Positions 58,172 through 64,000 of a DNA stretch of 64,000 bases are shown here, piece after piece. Positions within the stretch are counted from its first letter, which is position 1. Each line of letters begins with the position of its first letter. Origin of the DNA: Labrys monachus (lineage in GTDB: Bacteria > Pseudomonadota > Alphaproteobacteria > Rhizobiales > Labraceae); contig NZ_JAUSVK010000001.1 of the NCBI RefSeq assembly GCF_030814655.1, forward strand, positions 5,463,001-5,527,000, written 5' to 3'. A model generated the notes under the pieces. The model was given only the letters and a program-made list of their open reading frames with translations. It ran no database searches and was not told the origin of the DNA. Position numbers and translations under genes: made by a program.

Positions 58172-58975
58172 ATGATCCGTGTGGTGGTTGCCGGCTCGAC
58201 CGGCTGGGTGGGCAAGGCGCTGGTTCCCGCCATCGCGGCGGCGGACGGCCTCGTCCTCGCCGGCGCGGTCTCGCGCCGGGCGGCAGGCCAGGATGCCGGC
58301 GCGGCGGTGGGCATCGCGCCGGTCGGCGTGACCATCGCCTCCAGTCTCGCCGAAGCCCTGGAGGCGCCCTCGGACGTGGTGGTCGATTACACCAAGCCCG
58401 ATGCGGTGAAAGCGCATGTGCTCGCCGCCGTGGCGGCCGGACGGCGCGTCGTCGTGGGCACCTCGGGCCTCGGCGCGGCCGACTATGCCGAGATCGAAGC
58501 GGCGGCGGCGGCGCAGGGGCTCGGCGTCGTCGCGGCCGGCAATTTCTCGATCACCGCCACCCTGCTCAAGCGCTTCGCCCTCATGGCCGCCCGCTACGTG
58601 CCCGATGTCGAAATCATCGATTATGCCGGCGCCAGGAAGCCGGACGCGCCTTCGGGCACGGCGCGCGAGCTCGCGGAAGCCCTCGCCGGCATCCGCGGCA
58701 CGTCGACGGCGAGGCCGGCCGGCGAGGTCACGGGCGTTCCCGGCACGCGGGGCGCGGCGGTCGGCGAGGCGCCGGGCGTGCAGGTGCACGCCTTGCGGCT
58801 GCCCTCCTACGTCCTCTCCTGCGAGGCGCTGTTCGGACTTCCCGACGAAAGGCTGACCATCCGGCACGATGCGGGCTCGTCCGCCGCACCCTACGTCGCC
58901 GGCACGCTTCTCGCCATCCGCCGCGTCATGGGCATCACCGGCCTCGTGCGCGGCCTCGACAACCTCATCGACTGA
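58172..58975 (+). CDS. DapB-like reductase lacking the signature histidine
   Basis: This 267-aa protein has the whole frame of 4-hydroxy-tetrahydrodipicolinate reductase. It shows the nucleotide-binding VVAGSTGWVGKALVPA (GxxGxxG), VVDYTKPDAVKAHV, GTSGLG, AAGNFSITATLLKRF, and KPDAPSGTAREL. The DapB signature normally reads E-x-H-H/x plus K-x-D-A-P-S-G-T-A; here it is EIIDYAGARKPDAPSGTA (about residues 147-164). The catalytic-type His is Ala152 and its neighbour Gly153, while Lys156 is kept. The fold and cofactor site look intact, but the lysine-pathway activity is doubtful. ATG 58172 is right at the family N-terminus. It is coupled to a B3/4 domain gene 5 bp downstream. Confidence 0.82.
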   Translation: MIRVVVAGSTGWVGKALVPAIAAADGLVLAGAVSRRAAGQDAGAAVGIAPVGVTIASSLAEALEAPSDVVVDYTKPDAVKAHVLAAVAAGRRVVVGTSGLGAADYAEIEAAAAAQGLGVVAAGNFSITATLLKRFALMAARYVPDVEIIDYAGARKPDAPSGTARELAEALAGIRGTSTARPAGEVTGVPGTRGAAVGEAPGVQVHALRLPSYVLSCEALFGLPDERLTIRHDAGSSAAPYVAGTLLAIRRVMGITGLVRGLDNLID

Positions 58976-58980
58976 GCGAC

Positions 58981-59688
58981 ATGGAACTCTCGATCGCCGA
59001 ACTGACGCAGCGCTTTCCCGATTTTCGCGTCGCGGTGCTCGTGGCCGAGAGGCTGAGCATCGGCCAGGACCGATCCGAAGAACTCGACGGCGCCATCCAC
59101 GCCATGGAAGCGGCCAGCCGCGCCCGTCATGCCGGTATCGAACTGTCCGCCATTCCCGGCGTCGCGGCCTGGCGAAGCGCCTATAAGGGCTTCGGCATCA
59201 AGAAGACGAGCTATCGATCCTCGGTGGAACGGCTGCTCAAGCGGGTGATCGCCGGCGACGGCCTGCCGCGGATCAACAGCTTCGTCGACATCTACAACGC
59301 CGTCTCGCTGGCGCACGGCTTCTGCGTCGGCGCCGACGACCTCGACAGGATCGCGCCCCCGGTTGCCTTCCGCTTTTCGCGGCCGGGCGACACCTTCCTC
59401 GACATGGGCGCGGAGGCGGGCGAGGATCCGAACGATCCGCCCAAGGACGGCGAGGTCGTGCTCGCCGATACGCGCCACGTCCTGTGCCGGCGCTGGAACT
59501 GGCGGCAGGACATGCGCTCGGCTATCACGACGGAGACCAGGCGCGCGCTGATCACCGTGCAGGCCAATGGCTGGGGCGACCTCGAAGCCGCCGTAGGGGA
59601 GCTGGCCGGCCTACTGGCGCATCAGTGCGGCGCGGATGTGCGGATCGGCTATGCCGATGCGCAGACCCCCCGAATCGCGATCGGATGA
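58981..59688 (+). CDS. B3/4 domain protein (freestanding, PheT-editing-like)
   Basis: This 235-aa protein is a stand-alone B3/4 domain, the fold that edits mischarged tRNA in the phenylalanyl-tRNA synthetase beta chain. Family marks are GVAAWRSAYKGFGIKKTSYRSS, ERLLKRVIAGDGLPRINSFVDIYNAVSLAHGFCVGADD, and the C-terminal DGEVVLADTRHVLCRRWNWRQD. The last residues form a small sheet (LITVQANGWGDLEAAVGEL). Freestanding members are suspected amino-acid or aminoacyl-tRNA binding or editing proteins; none of this is proved here. It starts 5 bp after the DapB-like gene, so both are probably on one transcript. Confidence 0.82.
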   Translation: MELSIAELTQRFPDFRVAVLVAERLSIGQDRSEELDGAIHAMEAASRARHAGIELSAIPGVAAWRSAYKGFGIKKTSYRSSVERLLKRVIAGDGLPRINSFVDIYNAVSLAHGFCVGADDLDRIAPPVAFRFSRPGDTFLDMGAEAGEDPNDPPKDGEVVLADTRHVLCRRWNWRQDMRSAITTETRRALITVQANGWGDLEAAVGELAGLLAHQCGADVRIGYADAQTPRIAIG

Positions 59689-59701
59689 CGGGAGACCGAT
59701 C

Positions 59702-59785
59702 CCCGGGTGCGCGGACGTCCCGTCCGCTCTTGGAAACGCTGCGTTCGCGGGTCGGAAGAGCGGACGGGACGTCCGCGCACCCGGG
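59702..59785. repeat. 30-bp perfect inverted repeat
   Basis: The left arm (59702-59731, starting CCCGGGTGCGCGGACGTCCC) and the right arm (59756-59785) are exact complements over 30 bp around a 24-nt loop. Each arm also contains its own small hairpin, GCGGAC and GTCCGC. The element fills most of the 106-bp space between two convergent genes, so it may act as a terminator, but no U tract follows. The two-hairpin design resembles paired REP units. Confidence 0.85.
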
Positions 59786-59794
59786 AGCCCCGCT

Positions 59795-60688
59795 CTATGC
59801 CGCCGCGCGTTCGACGCGCGGCCTCAGGCCCAGCAGGTGGCAGATCGCGTAGACGAGGTCCGCCTTGTTCATCGTGTAGAAGTGGAAATCGCTGACGCCG
59901 CGGTCGACGAGGTCGAAGACCTGCTCGGCCGCCACAGCGGCTGCCACCAGCTTGCGGGTGGCGACGTCGTCGTCCAGGCCTTCGAAACGATCGGCGAGCC
60001 GCTTGGGCACGCTGGTGCCGCAGCGTTCGGCGAAGCTCTTCACCTGCCTGAAATTCTGCACCGGCACGATGCCGGGCACGATCGGAATGTCGATACCCGC
60101 CTCGCGCACGCGGTCGATGAAGCGCAGATAATGCTCGTTGTCGAAGAAGAACTGGGTGATGGCCCGCGTCGCGCCAGCATCGACCTTGGCCTTGAGGATG
60201 TCGATGTCGAAGGCGAGCGAGGGGCTCTCCGGGTGCTTTTCCGGATAGGCGGAGACCGAGACCTCGAAGTCGCCGAGGGCCTTGATGCCCGCGACCAGGT
60301 CGGCCGAATGGGCGTATCCGCCCGGATGCGGTTCATAGCGGGCACCGACGCCCGCTGGCGGATCGCCGCGCAGCGCCACGATATGGCGCACGCCGACCTC
60401 GGCATAGGAGCGGATCACGGCATCGACCTCGTCCCGCGTCGCACCGACGCAGGTCAAGTGCGCGGCCGGATGGATCGCCGTCTCGCGTACCATGCGGGCC
60501 ACGGTGTCGTGGGTGCGCTCGCGCGTCGAACCGCCGGCCCCATAGGTCACCGAAGCGAAGAGCGGATCGAGCGGAGCGAGACGTTCGACCGCCTCCCACA
60601 AGGCCGCCTCCGCCTCGTCGTTCTTGGGGGGAAAGAATTCAAAGGAAACGCGGATGCCACCGCGCGAAGGCAATGCATGCCCGGCCAT
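59795..60688 (-). CDS. metF: 5,10-methylenetetrahydrofolate reductase
   Basis: MetF supplies methyl-tetrahydrofolate for methionine synthesis. This 297-aa TIM barrel shows SFEFFPPKNDEAEAALWEAV, FASVTYGAGGSTRERTHDTV, HLTCVGATRDEVDAVI, IVALRGDPPAG, ITQFFFDNEHYLRFIDR and FHFYTMNKADL. The start (60688) overlaps the regulator stop codon by one base (TGATG), so the two are translated together. A methionine- or SAH-linked control by that regulator is likely. Confidence 0.96.
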   Translation of the reverse strand: MAGHALPSRGGIRVSFEFFPPKNDEAEAALWEAVERLAPLDPLFASVTYGAGGSTRERTHDTVARMVRETAIHPAAHLTCVGATRDEVDAVIRSYAEVGVRHIVALRGDPPAGVGARYEPHPGGYAHSADLVAGIKALGDFEVSVSAYPEKHPESPSLAFDIDILKAKVDAGATRAITQFFFDNEHYLRFIDRVREAGIDIPIVPGIVPVQNFRQVKSFAERCGTSVPKRLADRFEGLDDDVATRKLVAAAVAAEQVFDLVDRGVSDFHFYTMNKADLVYAICHLLGLRPRVERAAA

Positions 60689-61698
60689 CACGCCACCTCC
60701 CGGCCAATCGAGATCCTGTCCGAAACCCGGCGCGGATCGCGCCCCGTCCAGATCGAAACGGTGAGTCGGGCGGGAATGCCCGAAGGCTTCTCCGCCGCCT
60801 CGACCATTCGCCATCCCGCCGGCTCGAGATGCGCCGCCTCGAACCAGTGCTCGATCGTCTCCCGGGCGAAGCCGAGGCGGCGATGGGCGAAGTCCTCGCG
60901 CAGGAATTCGAGTTCGTGCGGCGCGAAATCGACGATCACCAGTCGCCCGCCGGGGCGCAGCGCCCGCGCCACCTCGCGCAAGGCCCTCGCACCGTCGTCG
61001 AGATAATGCAGCACCTGGTGGATGATGACGAGGTCGTAGGCCCCGGCCTCCACCGGCAGGGCGAAAAGGTCGCCCTGGCGCACCACCGCATTGCGGACGC
61101 CGCTGCGCTCGAGATTGGCGCGGGCGACCGCCAGCATTTCCGCGCTCGCATCGACACCGACGGCACGGACGGCGAGCGGCGCGAACAGTTCGAGCATGCG
61201 CCCGGTACCGGTGCCGATGTCGAGCAGCGCCTGCACCGGCCGAGTGCCGATCTCGTCCCGCAACGCGGCTTCCACCGCCTCATCCGAGGCATGCAGCGCG
61301 CGGATACGGTCCCAATCCTCGGCATGGGCGCGGAAATAATCCGCGGCGATCGCGGCCCGCGAGCGCCGCACTTCGACGAGGCGCGACCGGTCACGCGCCA
61401 AGACGCGATCGCTGCGGTCGAGGCCGGTAAGGATCTGCATGAAGATTTCCGATTTCTGCGTGGTTTCGGCGAGCTTGAAGAAGGCCCAGGCCCCTTCCCG
61501 GATCCGCTCCACCAGCCCCGCCTCGACCAGCAGCTTGAGGTGGCGCGAGATGCGCGGCTGCGACTGCCCGAGGATCTCCGTCAGATCCGTCACGTTCAGC
61601 TCGCCTTCGGCGAGAATGGCCAGAAGGCGCAGGCGCGTGGGCTCGCCCGCCGCCTTGAGCGCCGTCAGGACCGTATCGAAAGGAGCGAGAGTCGCCAT
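60688..61698 (-). CDS. ArsR-family regulator fused to SAM-dependent methyltransferase (SahR-like)
   Basis: This about 336-aa protein joins an N-terminal winged helix of ArsR type (residues 10-90: LKAAGEPTRLRLLAILAEGELNVTDLTEIL, then QSQPRISRHLKLLVEAGLVERIREGAW) to a class I methyltransferase domain (about 140-260: LLDIGTGTGRMLELFAPL, GVDASAEMLAVARANLE, VLHYLDDGARALREVARALRPGG). Proteins of this design, known as SahR, sense S-adenosylhomocysteine and repress methionine-cycle genes. Coupling to metF and a perfect palindrome just upstream support this. Start at ATG 61698; the TTG at 61710 is unlikely. Confidence 0.85.
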   Translation of the reverse strand: MATLAPFDTVLTALKAAGEPTRLRLLAILAEGELNVTDLTEILGQSQPRISRHLKLLVEAGLVERIREGAWAFFKLAETTQKSEIFMQILTGLDRSDRVLARDRSRLVEVRRSRAAIAADYFRAHAEDWDRIRALHASDEAVEAALRDEIGTRPVQALLDIGTGTGRMLELFAPLAVRAVGVDASAEMLAVARANLERSGVRNAVVRQGDLFALPVEAGAYDLVIIHQVLHYLDDGARALREVARALRPGGRLVIVDFAPHELEFLREDFAHRRLGFARETIEHWFEAAHLEPAGWRMVEAAEKPSGIPARLTVSIWTGRDPRRVSDRISIGREVA

Positions 61699-61717
61699 CC
61701 GCGTGCCCAAAAATCAC

Positions 61718-61733
61718 ATAAAGATATCTTTAT
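61718..61733. promoter_or_regulatory. palindromic operator upstream of the regulator-metF unit
   Basis: ATAAAGATATCTTTAT is a perfect 16-bp palindrome in a GC-rich genome, 20 bp before the regulator start. ArsR-type dimers bind such AT-rich palindromes, so it is probably the autoregulatory site of the fused regulator and controls metF as well. Binding is inferred. Confidence 0.65.
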
Positions 61734-61938
61734 ATCATTCTCGGGGAGAGGCAAGAATTTTGTTGTGCAAGCGACGACATGATGCGCAGGGGCGACCTCA
61801 CGGGCACGGCGGCATCCGCTCATCGGCACCCGGCATAGGCCAAGCACCCGCTTCCCGTGCTGACCGGGCTTCTCACGGGCAGCCGGCCCGGCTTCGGATC
61901 AAGGAAAAGCGGGGGCGCGAATGGCTCGCCGCGCCGAT

Positions 61939-62553
61939 CTATCCGCACCACACCCATTGCTCGGGCACGCGGATGTGGAACGCCTCGCCGACGCGAATCG
62001 CGCCGGGACGGTCCACATGGGCGACGACGCCGCGCAGGCGCTTGGCGGCGGCGGAGAAACGCAGGGCCAGCCCGTCCTTGCCGCCGCAATGCCTCGCGAC
62101 CTCGGCCCCCGCGATCCGGCACGGCGCGTTCTGGTCGGTCACCGCCAGCACCGCGCCGGAGGGAAAGAACAGGCGGGTGCCGCGCGGGATGAAGGAGAAG
62201 CGGGGCAGGCCTTCCACGGCGAGGTTGGCCCCGAGCCATTCCGGTTCGACATGGTCGATGCCGAGATTGGCGGCGATGACGGCGAGCTCCTCGACCGAGA
62301 CGATCGAGACCTGGCGCTCGTTGTGGATCGGCTCGCCTCGCTGGAACCAGGGCACGCGCACGTCGGCGGGCCGGAGGAAGCCGGCATGGCGGTCGCCCGG
62401 AATGCCTTCATGCGTCACTTCGAGCGCCGGCACCGCTTGCGCCCCGATCGCCATGCCGGACGCGGCGGCGACCGCGGCCACCCTGCCCTTGCGCTTGATC
62501 ACCGGCGTGACGGCGATGTCTCCCGCCGGCTGGGGCTGGTCGGACGCGGTCAT
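61939..62553 (-). CDS. MOSC domain protein
   Basis: This 204-aa protein is a single MOSC domain: GIPGDRHAGFLRPADVRVPWFQRGEPIHNERQVSIVS, then LGIDHVEPEWLGANLAVEGLPRFSFIPRG and TDQNAPCRIAGAEVARH with the conserved Cys that carries sulfur in relatives. MOSC proteins act in molybdenum-cofactor sulfuration or in reduction of N-hydroxylated substrates; the exact role here is unknown. It overlaps the LysE-family gene by four bases (ATGA). The start at 62553 is set by this overlap and family alignment. Confidence 0.83.
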   Translation of the reverse strand: MTASDQPQPAGDIAVTPVIKRKGRVAAVAAASGMAIGAQAVPALEVTHEGIPGDRHAGFLRPADVRVPWFQRGEPIHNERQVSIVSVEELAVIAANLGIDHVEPEWLGANLAVEGLPRFSFIPRGTRLFFPSGAVLAVTDQNAPCRIAGAEVARHCGGKDGLALRFSAAAKRLRGVVAHVDRPGAIRVGEAFHIRVPEQWVWCG

Positions 62554-63179
62554 GCCGCCCTCTTCCAGCCCGCCGCCAGCACCCCGGCGCCGATCATCAG
62601 CGCGCCGCCGGTACGATTGACGGCCCGCTGCACGGTGGGCCTGCGGATCGTCGTGCGCGCCATCGAGGCCATCGCGGCGTAGAGGCCGGCATTCAGCGTG
62701 GCGAGAACGAGGAAGGTCGCCTCGAAGATCGCCATTTGCATCGCCAATGGCCGGCCGGCATCGAGGAATTGCGGCAGGAACGCCACGAAGAAGAGGATGC
62801 TCTTGGGATTGAGCGCCGTCACCACATAGGCATGCAGGAAGATCCGGCCGGCCCGGCTCGCCTTCCCGGCCGCCGGCGCACCGGAAGCACCCGAGACCGG
62901 CGCGCGCCACAGCTTGACGCCGAGATAGATCAGATAGGCGGCGCCGATCCATTTGAGCGCCGTGAAGATCGCCGCCGATGTGGCGAGCAGGGCGCCGAGA
63001 CCGAGCATCGAGGCCGTCATCGCCGTGAAATCGCCGAGTGCCACGCCTGCGACCGTGGCGCCTGCCGAGCGCCGGCCGTGGCCGAGCGCATAGGAAATCA
63101 CCAGCAGGACGGTAGGCCCGGGAATGGCGAGGAGCACCGCCGAGGCGGCGACGAAGGCGAGCCAGTGATCGAGGGCCAT
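62550..63179 (-). CDS. LysE/RhtB family exporter
   Basis: This 209-aa inner-membrane protein has about six hydrophobic segments. It opens MALDHWLAFVAASAVLLAIPGPTVLLVISYALGHGRR (IPGP motif) followed by GVALGDF, and later shows AYVVTALNPKSILFFVAFLPQF, the family NPK block. It probably exports amino acids or related compounds. It is a different gene from the exporter at 21175-21813, with low visible identity. It overlaps the MOSC gene and is likely co-transcribed with it. Confidence 0.88.
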   Translation of the reverse strand: MALDHWLAFVAASAVLLAIPGPTVLLVISYALGHGRRSAGATVAGVALGDFTAMTASMLGLGALLATSAAIFTALKWIGAAYLIYLGVKLWRAPVSGASGAPAAGKASRAGRIFLHAYVVTALNPKSILFFVAFLPQFLDAGRPLAMQMAIFEATFLVLATLNAGLYAAMASMARTTIRRPTVQRAVNRTGGALMIGAGVLAAGWKRAA

Positions 63180-63297
63180 GCTGCTGCTCCGGAGCGAGCG
63201 CCGAGCAATCCACGGCTCGTGGCGGATTGCAAGGCCGAATCAGGCCGTTGACGGCCGGCGTCCTGCGCTTGGGACGCCGGCTTGAGCCGCTTCAGGC

Positions 63298-64000
63298 TCA
63301 GGCGCCGAGCCTCGCCGCGCTGCGGTTGGCGACGCGCCGCTGTTCGACGGCGGCGGCCAGGCGCTCCAGCACCTCGACCGTGGCGTCCCAGCCGATGCAG
63401 CCATCCGTGATGCTCTGGCCATAGACCAGCGGCTGGCCCGGCACCTGGTCCTGGCGGCCGGCCACCAGGTTGCTCTCGATCATCACGCCGATGATGCGGT
63501 TGTCGCCCGCCGCGACCTGGCCGCCGATGTCGTCCATCACCAGCGGCTGGTTCTCGGGCTTCTTGGAACTGTTGGCGTGGCTGGCATCGATCATCACCAC
63601 CGGGGACAGGCCGGACTTGGCGACCTCGGCACAGGCTGCATCGACACTCGCCGCATCGTAGTTCGGCGCCTTGCCGCCGCGCAGGATGATGTGGCAGTCC
63701 TCGTTGCCCGTGGTCGAGGCGATCGCCGACAGGCCGTCCTTCGTCACCGCCATGAAGTGATGCGGCTGGGAGGCCGAGCGCACGGCGTCGACGGCGATGC
63801 GGACATTGCCGTCCGTGCCGTTCTTGAAGCCGACCGGACAGCTCAGGCCCGAGGCGAGCTCGCGATGGATCTGGCTCTCGGTGGTGCGCGCCCCGATCGC
63901 CGCCCAGGCCACGAGGTCGGCGATATATTGGGGCGTCGTCATGTCCAGGAATTCGCAGGCGGCGGGCAGGCCGAGATTGTTGATGTCGAGCAGGAGGTGG
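63298..64000 (-). CDS. aroG: 3-deoxy-7-phosphoheptulonate synthase (5' end outside window)
   Basis: This enzyme joins phosphoenolpyruvate and erythrose 4-phosphate at the start of the shikimate pathway. The frame runs open to the window edge; its visible part starts LLLDINNLGLPAACEFLD and covers about 233 codons. It shows the class I-alpha pattern: ADLVAWAAIGARTTESQIHRELASGLSCPVGFKNGTDGN, CHIILRGGKAPNYD, VVMIDASHANSSKKPENQP, IIGVMIESNLVAGRQD, and YGQSITDGCIGWD. The N-terminus, including the feedback-inhibition site that separates AroF, AroG and AroH, is missing, so the letter is tentative. Confidence 0.92.
   Translation of the reverse strand, partial: HLLLDINNLGLPAACEFLDMTTPQYIADLVAWAAIGARTTESQIHRELASGLSCPVGFKNGTDGNVRIAVDAVRSASQPHHFMAVTKDGLSAIASTTGNEDCHIILRGGKAPNYDAASVDAACAEVAKSGLSPVVMIDASHANSSKKPENQPLVMDDIGGQVAAGDNRIIGVMIESNLVAGRQDQVPGQPLVYGQSITDGCIGWDATVEVLERLAAAVEQRRVANRSAARLGA

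Overview
The window reads as a chromosomal segment of a GC-rich alphaproteobacterium, most likely a member of the Hyphomicrobiales (Rhizobiales). The basis is a circularly permuted two-piece tmRNA gene, the thyA/dfrA/hflKC/degP grouping, alphaproteobacterial SspB, LigA, FtsZ and AsmA-type proteins, and the order amidase-rnpB-rsmH-ftsL-ftsI-murE at the head of the division cluster. I see no insertion sequence, phage, plasmid or CRISPR locus; this is almost entirely housekeeping DNA.

Layout. 1-11 kb: the 5' part of ilvB behind a complete-looking attenuator, then dfrA, an extra SPFH-family gene and thyA (all minus); serB and miaA, divergent with 3 bp between their start codons; hflK-hflC, a DUF2065 gene and degP (plus). 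11-14 kb: sspB and the tmRNA gene ssrA side by side, fumC, and a DUF4169 / ribbon-helix-helix pair. 14-18.8 kb: a giant AsmA-like envelope protein and a small exported protein of unknown function. 19-31 kb: mixed metabolism and maintenance (D-lactate/glycolate-type dehydrogenase, thioesterase, LysE exporter, UvrD-like helicase, SDR, cytochrome P450, aminotransferase, prmA, aminopeptidase P, TspO). 31-55 kb: one long minus-strand block, transcribed from high to low coordinates as rsmH-ftsL-ftsI-murE-mraY-murD-ftsW-murG-murC-murB-ftsQ-ftsA-ftsZ-lpxC-bamD-recN-ligA. 55-64 kb: DUF4424 and a GlsB/YeaQ-type protein where mraZ is expected, the RNase P RNA, an AmpD-type amidase, a DapB-like protein with a freestanding B3/4 domain protein, metF with an ArsR-methyltransferase regulator, a MOSC protein, a second LysE exporter and a truncated class I-type DAHP synthase.

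The division block makes UDP-MurNAc peptide precursors (murB, murC, murD, murE), moves them to lipid (mraY, murG), and builds the septum (ftsL, ftsI, ftsW, ftsQ, ftsA, ftsZ), with lpxC and bamD adding outer-membrane functions. Three usual members are missing from their conserved places: mraZ, murF and ddl. The sspB-ssrA neighbours belong to one pathway, tagging of stalled peptides and delivery of tagged peptides to ClpXP, and DegP and HflKC add envelope protein quality control nearby.

The observations most worth checking are the ilvB attenuator (UUG-initiated leader peptide rich in Ile/Leu/Val), the ssrA-sspB adjacency, the DapB-like protein that lacks the signature catalytic histidine and is paired with a B3/4 editing-type protein, the gaps in the dcw cluster, a perfect palindrome upstream of the metF regulator, and a 30-bp perfect inverted repeat downstream of metF.
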